Below are positions 8,539 to 17,313 of a DNA stretch of 33,622 bases, piece after piece. Within the stretch, counting starts at the first letter, position 1, and each line of letters opens with the position of its first letter. This DNA is from Microcaldota archaeon (GTDB lineage: Archaea; Micrarchaeota; Micrarchaeia; Anstonellales; Bilamarchaeaceae): assembly GCA_014727925.1 (NCBI GenBank), contig WJMN01000028.1:1-33622 (forward strand), written 5' to 3'. A model generated the notes under the pieces. That model saw only the letters and a program-made list of their open reading frames with translations, ran no database searches and had not been told where the DNA came from. Position numbers and translations under genes: made by a program.

Positions 8539-8597
8539 AATAATTCACCGAAGAAAACTCAATAGTTTTATAACGCTACTGTTTAAAAAGCTTAGAC

Positions 8598-9335
8598 ATG
8601 GCAGGAAAAAGCCCGGAAGGAAAGGTTGTGGATGCGCACTGCCACCTTGACTCATTCAAAAAGAAGCAGCTGGAAGCGCTTCCCGAAGGAATAATCCCGG
8701 TAACCTGCGGGTACTCTCACTCCTCAAACAGGAAAACAGTAGAAATTGCAGGAGAACTGGGGGTGCCCTTCTGCCTGGGGATTGCCCCGCAGACTGTGCT
8801 AAAGGAGGGAAAGGAGAACCTGGGAGAATGGATGCAGTTCATTGCAGACAACCGGCCAAATGCTGTGGGGGAGGTGGGGCTGGACCGGCACTGGGGAAAA
8901 ACCAGGGAGGATTTTGAGCTAGAAGAAGGTGTTTTCCGGGAAATGATTTTTCTTGCCCAGAAGCTGGAGCTGCCCCTGGTAATACACTCAAGGAAAGCAG
9001 AGAGTTGGTGCCTGGATGTGCTTGAGGAAACCGGCTGGAAGGGAAGATTCATGATGCATTTTTTTGCAGGGGGCCTGGATGATGCAAGGCGGGCGGTGGA
9101 CATGGGGGGAATAATCTCCATAATCGGGCTGCACTCCAAGCACCGCAAAAAGATAATACGGGAGCTGCCGCTTGGGAAGATGGTGGTGGAAACCGATGCA
9201 CCATATGTAACTAGGAACATAGACGGGGTGTTTGAGGCAATTGAGTACATTTCTAAGCTTACGGGATTTCCTGAAAGGGAGGTTGGGGAAGTTACTGCAA
9301 AAAACGCTTCTGAATTTTTCAGGTTTGGGTTCTGA
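8598..9335 (+). CDS. TatD-family metal-dependent hydrolase/DNase
   Basis: VVDAHCHLDSF, GEVGLD, VIHSRKAE, VVETDAPYV motifs. Confidence 0.9.
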   Translation: MAGKSPEGKVVDAHCHLDSFKKKQLEALPEGIIPVTCGYSHSSNRKTVEIAGELGVPFCLGIAPQTVLKEGKENLGEWMQFIADNRPNAVGEVGLDRHWGKTREDFELEEGVFREMIFLAQKLELPLVIHSRKAESWCLDVLEETGWKGRFMMHFFAGGLDDARRAVDMGGIISIIGLHSKHRKKIIRELPLGKMVVETDAPYVTRNIDGVFEAIEYISKLTGFPEREVGEVTAKNASEFFRFGF

Positions 9336-9392
9336 TTGGCAAAAAAGGGAAAAACGTGTTTTTTAAAAGCCTTTTGTGCCAAAACATAATAT

Positions 9393-9836
9393 ATGTCAAA
9401 AACACACTTTCGCAAATTGCAAAAAACAAATGCCCCTGCTCCGGAAAGGCGGAGGGCCAGGACAGGAGGAAGGATGCTCGGAGTTGCGGTTCCGCTCGCC
9501 GCAGGGCTGGCGATTTCCACACTATGCGGAGGATGCAGCGAAGAGCACAGATATTTTGATGTGGGAAACAGAGGGGCAGAGCTGCAAAAGGCAACAAAAA
9601 GTTTTGAGGAAAAAAACGAAAATGCAGAAAAAAGGCTGCAGGAGCTTGCTGCTGAAAAAAAGTCCCTTGAAAAGAAGATTGAGCACGCCGAGGCGAAGTT
9701 GGAGAGGGTAGAAGAGATGCAGGAACAGGTTGAGGAAAGCAGGGAAAGGAACCAGGAAGCATTCCAGGAGTATGCAGAAGCGGCAAGGGAACTCCTGGAA
9801 GCTTCAGAGCAGCTTGAAACTGATTCCCAGCACTAG
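9393..9836 (+). CDS. Predicted coiled-coil protein with N-terminal hydrophobic segment (possible lipoprotein)
   Basis: MLGVAVPLAAGLAISTLCGGC followed by about 90 aa of heptad-rich Glu/Lys/Ala coiled coil. Confidence 0.65.
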   Translation: MSKTHFRKLQKTNAPAPERRRARTGGRMLGVAVPLAAGLAISTLCGGCSEEHRYFDVGNRGAELQKATKSFEEKNENAEKRLQELAAEKKSLEKKIEHAEAKLERVEEMQEQVEESRERNQEAFQEYAEAARELLEASEQLETDSQH

Positions 9837-9944
9837 GCTCTTTCCTTTTATTATTTTTTGGAATTACGGCGAACGTCCGGGGAAAGCAGGAAAGCTTTTT
9901 AATCTTGCCTTATGAAAACAATTTACTTTTTTAGAAGTGATGTA

Positions 9945-10427
9945 ATGGGGATTTTTGAAAAAATTTTTGGAAAAGGCAAACCGCAGATTGCCCTTTTTGT
10001 AGACGGCCCCAATGTAATCCGGAAACAGCTTTCGGTGGACTTGCGGGAAGTGAAAAGAAAAGTTTCGGAATACGGAAACATCCGCTTTGCAAAGATTTAC
10101 CTGGACCAATATGCTTCAGACAAGCTGATTGAGGCAATGGTCAACCAGGGATTCGTGCCCCAGATCACCACCGGGGACGTGGATGTTACCCTTGCAGTTG
10201 AAGCGACCGAGCAGATAGTCAGCCCAAAAGTGGATATTGTTGCAATAATGTCCAGGGACACTGATTTTATTCCTGTGCTAAACAAGATAAAGGAGCACGG
10301 AAAAGAAAGCATGGTTGTCGGGGTTGAGCCGGGCTTCAGCGTTGCGCTCAAGAACACTGCAGATTACCTGATAATGGTAAAGGCAAAAGAGCGCAGTATG
10401 GGGGGACGGGCAAAAAAGAAGGGATAA
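9945..10427 (+). CDS. NYN-domain (PIN-like) protein, LabA/TIGR00288-like
   Basis: IALFVDGPNVIRKQ...TTGDVDVTLAVEATE...DIVAIMSRDTDFIPVLNKIKEHGK: NYN catalytic Asp motifs. Start set at MGIFEKIFG. Confidence 0.85.
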   Translation: MGIFEKIFGKGKPQIALFVDGPNVIRKQLSVDLREVKRKVSEYGNIRFAKIYLDQYASDKLIEAMVNQGFVPQITTGDVDVTLAVEATEQIVSPKVDIVAIMSRDTDFIPVLNKIKEHGKESMVVGVEPGFSVALKNTADYLIMVKAKERSMGGRAKKKG

Positions 10428-10492
10428 TCCCTTTTCTCTTTTTTATTTTGGACAGCAGGGCATATTTATAAATCTTCTCAAATTAACCAAGT

Positions 10493-10882
10493 TTGGTGAA
10501 TAAATTGCAGAAGAAGATTAAAAAGGCCGAAAAAAATCTCCAGAGGTGGCACGGCGACATCGGCCCGTATGCGTACTTCCTGGGGATTTTAATCGCGCTC
10601 TTCGCAGGATTTGCCCTTATTCCTGAAGCCACGTCAATAAGCTTCCTTGCGGCATTGGGAGTTATTGTCGGGCTGCTGAATGTGCAGGACCACGAGCTGG
10701 AGAAATTCCTGCTTGCCTCACTCACATTCTTATTCTGTGCAGTCAGCCTGAGCAACCTCACATACCTCATCCCTGTAATCGGGGACCAGGTGCGCTGGGT
10801 GCTCTACTACATGACTGCATTTGCTGCCCCTGCAGCGGCAGTGGTTTCGCTCAAGGCGATACACGAAGCAGGGCAGGAATAA
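10493..10882 (+). CDS. Small polytopic membrane protein, unknown function
   Basis: 129 aa with about 4 predicted TM segments; starts TTG or GTG. Confidence 0.65.
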   Translation: MVNKLQKKIKKAEKNLQRWHGDIGPYAYFLGILIALFAGFALIPEATSISFLAALGVIVGLLNVQDHELEKFLLASLTFLFCAVSLSNLTYLIPVIGDQVRWVLYYMTAFAAPAAAVVSLKAIHEAGQE

Positions 10883-10926
10883 ACCCATTTTCTTTTTTAT
10901 TATTTCATAATTTTCCGGGGATTCAG

Positions 10927-11571
10927 ATGGATTATGCAAAAGTGCTCAGTATAATGGAGGAAGAGGGGAAAAAGAAGAAGGCTCCGGTATACAAAAAAGA
11001 CTGCATAATAAAAACGCCATTCCAGGCACTTGTATTTACCATGCTCTCAGCCCGGGCAAGGGATGTGAGCACTATGAAGGTATGCAGCGGGCTTTTTAGC
11101 AAAGCAGATTCCCCGGAGAAAATATTGGAAATGGGGGAAAACGAGCTTCAGAAAACCCTCAGGCCCATAGGATTCTACAGGGAAAAGGCAAAGAGGGTGC
11201 TGGGAACTTCCCGCAAGCTGGTCCGAGAATTCGGAGGAAAGGTTCCAGATACACGGGAGGAGCTGATGAGGCTTCCAGGAGTAGGGAGAAAAACCGCAAA
11301 TATAATTTTGAACAGGGAATTCGGAAAACCCGCGGTTGCCGTGGATGTGCATGTGCACCGGATTGCAAACCGCCTCGGGTGGGTGGAAACAAAAAACCCC
11401 CTGGATACAGAAAATAAGCTGTTAGAACTGCTTCCGGAAAAACTGGTGCGCAGGTGCAACAGGGCAATGGTAGGATATGGGCAAACCGTGTGCCTTCCCA
11501 GGAACCCAAAGTGCAGGGAATGTAAACTTAGGGGGGAGTGCAAAAGAGTTGGGCTGCCTGGATTGGACTAG
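10927..11571 (+). CDS. nth: Endonuclease III (HhH-GPD with 4Fe-4S cluster)
   Basis: LPGVGRKTANIILN...AVDVHVHRIANRLG and C-terminal Cys pattern CLPRNPKCRECKLRGEC. Confidence 0.95.
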   Translation: MDYAKVLSIMEEEGKKKKAPVYKKDCIIKTPFQALVFTMLSARARDVSTMKVCSGLFSKADSPEKILEMGENELQKTLRPIGFYREKAKRVLGTSRKLVREFGGKVPDTREELMRLPGVGRKTANIILNREFGKPAVAVDVHVHRIANRLGWVETKNPLDTENKLLELLPEKLVRRCNRAMVGYGQTVCLPRNPKCRECKLRGECKRVGLPGLD

Positions 11572-12443
11572 CCGATTTGGGCCTCAAAAATAAGATGGTT
11601 CTTATCTATACGCTGCAGGATGGCAGATGCATCTTTTTTGCTCTTAAGCAGGGCAATTGCGCACCCTCCCCCTCCTGCACCGGTAAGTTTTGCCCCCAAT
11701 GCACCCTCATCACGGAAAACCTCAATAAGGCCTTCAAGCTCAGGGGAAGAGACCCCAATCTGGCGCAGGTATTCCTGGTTCCTGTTCATCAGGCGGCCGA
11801 GCAGCGGGATGTTCCCTTGCTCAAGCGCGCGTTTTGCATCCATAACAAGCTCTTCCTCTCTCTCCATCAAATCAGAAAAATACTGAGGCTTTTCATCTTT
11901 AAGCAGAGAAACCCCTGCAACAAGCTCCTTTGTAGGGCCGGTCTTCCCGCTGTCCGCAACAACAACGCGGAGGGGCTCTGCGAGTTCCACCGAGAGTGGC
12001 TCCTCATTCCTGCGAAAAAGCACCACGCCCCTCTGGGAAGAAAGGGTGTTGTCTATTCCTGAAGGGTTTCCATGAAAAACCTTTTCCCCCTCATACGCAT
12101 GGCGGGCAATCTCCCTCCAGCCCGGGGAAATCCCTTTCTCTTCTGCAGCTGCACGAGAAAGTGCAACCGAGTATGCTGCACTCCAGCCCAAGCCTGCCCC
12201 GCTCGGAATATCCGCTTCGACTTCAATGCGGTAATTTGCAGGAAGGGAAAAAGAAGAGAGGATGGCACGGGAGGCTTCCGGCACTATCGTGCCTGTTTCA
12301 ATATTCAGGGAAAGTTTTTCTGCAGGGGAAATCTTCACCCGGATCTCCTTTGAAAGGGATGCCCCAAGTGCATGTGCTCCCTGCACAACAAAATGCTCAC
12401 CAAACAGGATGGCTTTGGCAAAACCAGCTCCTTTCCCCATCAT
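11568..12443 (-). CDS. mvk: Mevalonate kinase (GHMP family)
   Basis: LFGEHFVVQGAHALGASL; ADIPSGAGLGWSAAYSVAL; KLTGAGGGGCAIAL. Confidence 0.94.
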   Translation of the reverse strand: MMGKGAGFAKAILFGEHFVVQGAHALGASLSKEIRVKISPAEKLSLNIETGTIVPEASRAILSSFSLPANYRIEVEADIPSGAGLGWSAAYSVALSRAAAEEKGISPGWREIARHAYEGEKVFHGNPSGIDNTLSSQRGVVLFRRNEEPLSVELAEPLRVVVADSGKTGPTKELVAGVSLLKDEKPQYFSDLMEREEELVMDAKRALEQGNIPLLGRLMNRNQEYLRQIGVSSPELEGLIEVFRDEGALGAKLTGAGGGGCAIALLKSKKDASAILQRIDKNHLIFEAQIG

Positions 12444-12781
12444 TCTTCTCCGCCCTGAAGGGCAATGATTGCTTCTGCAATATCCCCCCCGGACTCCTTA
12501 AGGGCTTCCTCGGCCTTTTCCTTCTCTGCACCTGTTTTCTCCATCACCAGCTCAACATCTGCCTGGTTCAGGGACTGCTCGGTGCGGACCTGGCCGCTTA
12601 TCTGGAAGGAATCCTGCCCCTGCATGCTTATCCTGGTTACCTGGGCAGGCTCCACAACTATCTTCTCGTCTTCTGTTTCAATTATTACGCGCTGGGCAGC
12701 CACCTCCCGGGTGTTTATGCCCATCTGCTTCATCATCCTCTGCATCTGCTTGGGGTCCATATTAGGCATCATACTTATCAA
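12440..12781 (-). CDS. nac: Nascent polypeptide-associated complex protein (aNAC)
   Basis: MNPKQMQRMMKQMGI-type N-terminus, NAC beta core, C-terminal UBA (AEEALKESGGDIAEAIIAL). Confidence 0.95.
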   Translation of the reverse strand: MISMMPNMDPKQMQRMMKQMGINTREVAAQRVIIETEDEKIVVEPAQVTRISMQGQDSFQISGQVRTEQSLNQADVELVMEKTGAEKEKAEEALKESGGDIAEAIIALQGGEE

Positions 12782-13455
12782 CTCTCAAGAAGCAAATCAT
12801 GCTCAAGCACCTTCTCAAGCTTTTCCACAACTTCGGAATAAATCCTTTCTCCTTTTTCCCTGCTTATATCGCCCACCTTTCCAATGTAGCCAGAAGGAGT
12901 AAACTGGTCTTCAGGGGCAGGCACAACCGCACACACATAATCCTTGCGGGGCTCCTGCTCGGGCTGCTTCCTCAGGGAATGTCCTGCGGCAAGAACAAGT
13001 GAGGACTCAACCTCATCTGCATGACCTGCCTCAACCGCAGTAAGCTTCCACCACTCAACCACTGCTGCCCGGAAATCAAAATCATCTGCCAGTTCCTTCA
13101 GGGAAGATTTTACGGGCCCGGTATTGCCCCCATGGCCAATGATGACTAGGATGCGGGTGAAACCCTCACGGAAAAGCTCTGAAAAAATTTCTTCTGCAAC
13201 CGTGTGCAGGGTGCGTGAAGTGAGGCTGATTGCCCCGGGATACTTCCTCAGGGTATACACATACCCAAAATTCACTGGGGGAAACACCACCACATCAGCC
13301 TTTTTCTCAAGCCTGCGGGCGAGTTCCCAGGGGATTATCGAATCGGTATCCAGCGGGAGGTGCCTGCCATGGGGCTCTATTGCCCCAAAAACAACAACGG
13401 CGGGCTTTCCCCTAGCTTCCCTGAATTCTTCCCAGCTCACTTCTCCTGCATACAT
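12778..13455 (-). CDS. Creatininase-family amidohydrolase (ArfB/MftE-like)
   Basis: VVFGAIEPHGRHLPLDTDSIIPWELARRLE...VIIGHGGNTG...AGHADEVESSLVL. Confidence 0.9.
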   Translation of the reverse strand: MYAGEVSWEEFREARGKPAVVVFGAIEPHGRHLPLDTDSIIPWELARRLEKKADVVVFPPVNFGYVYTLRKYPGAISLTSRTLHTVAEEIFSELFREGFTRILVIIGHGGNTGPVKSSLKELADDFDFRAAVVEWWKLTAVEAGHADEVESSLVLAAGHSLRKQPEQEPRKDYVCAVVPAPEDQFTPSGYIGKVGDISREKGERIYSEVVEKLEKVLEHDLLLES

Positions 13456-13463
13456 CCAAACAT

Positions 13464-14060
13464 CTACCCAAGGTCTTCGTGGAGCTCGGTTCTCCTAAAC
13501 TCCACGCGGCTCATCGGGGTAACCTGCCTCAGCTGGTTGAAAATCTTGGAGGCGAGGCGGCCATGGATTATCTCCTGCATAAGAGAGTAATAATCATATT
13601 CTCCGGAGGCCTCTGAAAGCTGCTTCTCTATGATTTCCCTGAGGTTCTTTTTCATTGTTTCACTTATTCGCTCCCTTGTAACTGCAATAAGCTTTACCCT
13701 TACGTTGCGGTCATCGCTGGTAGAGATGTCCCGGATTATGTGGAGTACTGTCCTCCTTCTCCTTACCAGGGTACGGATGTATCCTGGAGAGAGGTTGTGC
13801 CCTATGAGCTCGGTGTATGCAGTCTTTCCCTTCACATCATCTATCCTGAAATTAAGGGTAGTGTAGATATTTGCCTGGGACATCTTCCCTGTCATGTCCC
13901 TGAGGCTGACCGGTATGATTCTGTGCATAACCTTGCCTTCATCTGTTGCCAGCACCTCTCCTAGCTCCTTTGAGTCAAACTTCTGGGGGGCAACCACTGT
14001 GTACCATTCCTTTGACTTCTTCTTTTCGGTTCTTCTTGATTTCCTCTTTGGTTTGGCCAT
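13464..14060 (-). CDS. rps3ae: 30S ribosomal protein S3ae (eS1)
   Basis: EWYTVVAPQKFDSKELGEVLATD...DVKGKTAYTELIGHNLSPGYIRTLVRRR. Confidence 0.96.
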   Translation of the reverse strand: MAKPKRKSRRTEKKKSKEWYTVVAPQKFDSKELGEVLATDEGKVMHRIIPVSLRDMTGKMSQANIYTTLNFRIDDVKGKTAYTELIGHNLSPGYIRTLVRRRRTVLHIIRDISTSDDRNVRVKLIAVTRERISETMKKNLREIIEKQLSEASGEYDYYSLMQEIIHGRLASKIFNQLRQVTPMSRVEFRRTELHEDLG

Positions 14061-14070
14061 CTAAACACCC

Positions 14071-14526
14071 TCACTTCACCAGCAGAGCCGCAGTCTCAGG
14101 GTCATACTTCCATCCTGCAGGGATGCACCCAGACTTCCTGTAATACTTTGAAAGCCTGTGTATCTTGGACTCCACATGAGTAAGCTTTACCCTATTATGA
14201 GTATCCATCTTGTTCTGCTTCATGTGGTTCCTCATCCCCACAGCCTTCTTTATCAGGCTGAGAATGTCCTCGGGGAACTTTGCAGTAAGCTTTTCCTTCT
14301 CCAGGAATTCTCCCATGCTCATTCCAAGAACCCTGCTCACCAGCGGGATGCTATACTGGTCCCTGAGCACGAGCCCGATTTTTGTGGGGGGAACTCCCTC
14401 GCGGGCAAGCTTCCTTATTATTTCCTCTACCTCTTCCTTTGTATAGGAAGACCATTCCGGCTTACCCTCCTTCTTTGGCGGGTTTGAGCCGGACTTTCCT
14501 TTCTTTCTAGAATGTAATTTTGCCAT
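14071..14526 (-). CDS. rps15: 30S ribosomal protein S15 (uS15)
   Basis: MAKLHSRKKGKSGSNPP...WSSYTKEEVEEIIRKLAREGVPPTKIGLVLRDQYSIP; start chosen at MAKLHSRKKG. Confidence 0.96.
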   Translation of the reverse strand: MAKLHSRKKGKSGSNPPKKEGKPEWSSYTKEEVEEIIRKLAREGVPPTKIGLVLRDQYSIPLVSRVLGMSMGEFLEKEKLTAKFPEDILSLIKKAVGMRNHMKQNKMDTHNRVKLTHVESKIHRLSKYYRKSGCIPAGWKYDPETAALLVK

Positions 14527-14563
14527 TCCTTCACACTCCCTGGGAAACACCCAGTTTTTTGTC

Positions 14564-15133
14564 CTAATACTTCCTGCTTTCCTGCAGGAATTTTCCAAGT
14601 TTTTCCAATGCCCTCTTCCTATGGGAGAGGGCGAATTTCATACCTGGACTCTCGGCGAAGGTCTTTTCCCCGGAATGGCGAATTCCCGGGAATTTTTCTG
14701 GTATGAATATAGGGTCGTATCCGAATCCTCCGGTTCCCCGGCTCTGGTCAGATATTTTTCCTTTCACAGAACCCATAAACGCATGGACCGCTTCTCCGTC
14801 CGTATATGCAATGCAGGCACGGAACTTTGCAGGCTTCCCGGAAGCCAGGCGCAGTATGCCCCTGTTTCCGAGTTTCCTAAACACCCAGGCCGAATAAGGC
14901 CCGGGGAACCCATCTAGCAAAGGAATGAAAAGCCCGGAGTCCTCAACAAAAAGAGGTTGGCCGAGCCCAGCATGCGCTTCGCGGGCGGATGCGGATGCGA
15001 TTTCCTCAAGCGAATCACTTCTTATCTCGTTCACCTGGGGGTTTTGGTAGGAAATATTGACACCGAACTCTTTTAAAATCTTTTCTGCTTCGGCAAACTT
15101 CCCGCTGTTGCCCGTAACAAAGGAAACCTGCAT
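14564..15133 (-). CDS. rdgB: XTP/dITP pyrophosphatase (RdgB/HAM1)
   Basis: SFVTGNSGKFAEAEKIL; LFVEDSGLFIPLLDGFPGPYSAW; GFGYDPIFIPE. Confidence 0.95.
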   Translation of the reverse strand: MQVSFVTGNSGKFAEAEKILKEFGVNISYQNPQVNEIRSDSLEEIASASAREAHAGLGQPLFVEDSGLFIPLLDGFPGPYSAWVFRKLGNRGILRLASGKPAKFRACIAYTDGEAVHAFMGSVKGKISDQSRGTGGFGYDPIFIPEKFPGIRHSGEKTFAESPGMKFALSHRKRALEKLGKFLQESRKY

Positions 15134-15168
15134 GAGCAGGTTAGCTGCAGCAACATATTAAAAAGAAA

Positions 15169-16407
15169 CTACCTGGGGACAATTTCTCCAAATTTTGACT
15201 TGAAAAACCTAAGGCTCTGGTTGAATTCACTCCTAAGGCCATTGTGCCAGGCAAAGGAACGCAGGGAATCCATGCTGAAATCCGGGCCTGAGATAAGGTC
15301 GTCTAAGTCCCTGAGTATGGAGGGGCCGATATTGGCTGCATGGGGCCGCAGGAGGATTGCAGACAGCCTGGGAATTGCAAAATCTGCAAGCTCACTTGCT
15401 TTTTCAGGTGAAAGTGTTTCCATCTCCGCAGCGATGCTTTTGAAAATGGGCTGCATTGTATCTGCATATGCCCAGACATACTCGTCTATTGCCCGGTCCA
15501 GGGATTTCTCAAAATCTTCGGAAGAAGAAACGCTTCCCCCAAAATCAAGCTCGGAAACACGTTTTGCCAGCGTGTTTTCCCCTATTCCAATAGCATGGGC
15601 AATCTTTCGGGACTTCCAGTCCTCTTCTTCGCTATATGCCTCAGGCAGGTTTGCAAGGGCCTGGAAAACAAATTCGATATAATGCTCATCTGCGTTGTCC
15701 TCAACTGTATAAAGCTCTATGGCACCGGGCCCGGCAATTGAAAATGGAACGTGCATCTCCAGCATCCTTCTGCTATCCACATCTATTCCATAAAGCACAA
15801 ATTTGCCTTCCTGTTTATCAATGCGGAAATCAACGAGGTCCAAATCCATATACCTGTAGTTATAGTAAAAATCCCATTTTTTGCCGCCAGCGGGTGCTAA
15901 TGGACCCATCTCGGTAACTTCAAAATGGAGTTCCTTATCTTCATCAATATGCGTTACCCTAACTCTATTCCCGGATTTCTTTACTACAAAACTGCCATTT
16001 TCATCCTTTAGCTTTTCTGTTTCCTCCTTAAGCCCTCTCAGGATAGAGCTTATGCTTTCTCCTTCTTGGGGCTGCTGGTAGGAATCAGGAGGGCAGGCGT
16101 ACCAGATTGGCAATTCTTCCGGCTGTTTTGAATGATCATAACTGGCCTTTGAAATCAGAGATGGTGCGTTCTTCGCATCAGCAGCCGGAGAAAGGCTGAG
16201 CGCTGCTGCGGCTGCAATTCCTCCCAGGGCAATCCTTGCGCCTTTTGAAAGCTTTTTGTGCCTTGGTGGATTAAAAGAGCCGGGCGGCCTCCTGCGAGCA
16301 AGCGAATGCCCTCCTTTCCTGGCATCCGGGAAGGGTGGTTTGCGCCGGGTTGCTGGGCCGGATTCGGCTTTCTTTGTTTTTCTAGAAGAGTCTTTTGGGG
16401 GAATCAA
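15169..16407 (-). CDS. Predicted secreted or membrane-tethered protein, unknown function
   Basis: Start assigned to TTG at 16407 behind SD GAGGTG. Basic N-terminus, hydrophobic GARIALGGIAAAAALSLSPAADA, then a folded domain. The longer ATG start at 16629 would overlap the divergent gene. Confidence 0.7.
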   Translation of the reverse strand: MIPPKDSSRKTKKAESGPATRRKPPFPDARKGGHSLARRRPPGSFNPPRHKKLSKGARIALGGIAAAAALSLSPAADAKNAPSLISKASYDHSKQPEELPIWYACPPDSYQQPQEGESISSILRGLKEETEKLKDENGSFVVKKSGNRVRVTHIDEDKELHFEVTEMGPLAPAGGKKWDFYYNYRYMDLDLVDFRIDKQEGKFVLYGIDVDSRRMLEMHVPFSIAGPGAIELYTVEDNADEHYIEFVFQALANLPEAYSEEEDWKSRKIAHAIGIGENTLAKRVSELDFGGSVSSSEDFEKSLDRAIDEYVWAYADTMQPIFKSIAAEMETLSPEKASELADFAIPRLSAILLRPHAANIGPSILRDLDDLISGPDFSMDSLRSFAWHNGLRSEFNQSLRFFKSKFGEIVPR

Positions 16408-16501
16408 ACAGTACACCTCAATTAGAATATGGGGATAATCTCTATAAAAACCTGATGGAAAAGGATGTAGGATTTTTAAATGATTTCTTGGAATTGGGGG
16501 C

Positions 16502-17293
16502 ATGGCAGCCAAAAAACCTTCAAAAACAAAAGAAAGAGGAAAAAGGAAAAGTGCCCGGAAAGCGCCGGGCAGAGAAGTAAAAAAGAATGCAAAAAAACAG
16601 AATGCTAAAAAGAAGCCCAAAGTGGACAAAAAAGTTGTTGAATTCAGGAAAGCCCTGATGGAGCCCGCGGAAAAGGCGATGATTTCATACTTCCTCTACC
16701 CTGTTGCGAAAAAAAGAAAGGAAAAAGAAGCGGCAAAGGAAGTGATTAAAGAGGCATACAGCAAGGGGGATGTTGTGGTAAAGCAGTTCATACTGTTTCT
16801 TGCCCATGAGCAGCTTGCAAAGGCCGCGGGCATAAAGACCATGCACAACTTTTCACACTACCGGAAATCCCTGCCAAAGGAGTCTGAAATGGGAGAAGTG
16901 CGCAAGGCCGTTTACCGCACCATCTTCAATTACACCACATCATATGAGGGAATAGTGGAGCTGCTCGGGCTGCTGGGGGAACTGGGAGACGAAACAGCGG
17001 CAAAGCTGATAACCTACCACCTGAGCTACTACTCAAGCATGGAGGCCCCGGTGCTGCAGATATTCAGGAATGCCTCGCTTGAGGCGCTTGGTGCCTGCAG
17101 CTGCCCATACGCGCTGGAAGCGCTCATAAACTATGCAAAATACGGGGAAAAAACAGATAGGGCGGTGCTTGCGCTAAGCAGGTGGAGCAAAAAGCTGGAA
17201 GCCACCAATATGGGGGCAGAGGAAAAGGCATACTATGAAAAAGAGATAAAAAAGCTTCTTGGAGGTAAAGGGGGACACGAATATTACAGGTAA
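16502..17293 (+). CDS. Helical (HEAT-like) protein with basic N-terminal tail, unknown function
   Basis: Lys-rich 45-aa N-terminus, then amphipathic helices (LLGLLGELGDETAAKLITYHL...NASLEALGACSCPYALEALINYA). TATA about 25 nt upstream. Confidence 0.7.
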   Translation: MAAKKPSKTKERGKRKSARKAPGREVKKNAKKQNAKKKPKVDKKVVEFRKALMEPAEKAMISYFLYPVAKKRKEKEAAKEVIKEAYSKGDVVVKQFILFLAHEQLAKAAGIKTMHNFSHYRKSLPKESEMGEVRKAVYRTIFNYTTSYEGIVELLGLLGELGDETAAKLITYHLSYYSSMEAPVLQIFRNASLEALGACSCPYALEALINYAKYGEKTDRAVLALSRWSKKLEATNMGAEEKAYYEKEIKKLLGGKGGHEYYR

Positions 17294-17313
17294 TTGGACC
17301 TGCAATTGGAAGC

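Noticed and set aside
8717-9520. 267-aa minus-strand ORF
   Set aside because: Antisense to the TatD hydrolase; low-complexity Ser/Pro composition typical of shadow ORFs.
9319-9786. 155-aa minus-strand ORF
   Set aside because: Antisense to the coiled-coil protein gene; Phe/Pro/Ser-rich mirror of AAA/GAA codons.
11996-12841. 281-aa plus-strand ORF
   Set aside because: Fully antisense to mevalonate kinase and aNAC, which have clear motifs; composition is Pro/Ser/Cys-rich noise.
16408-16629. Upstream extension of the 15169 minus-strand ORF to ATG at 16629
   Set aside because: Would overlap the divergent 16502 gene; SD GAGGTG and TTG at 16407 give a better start.
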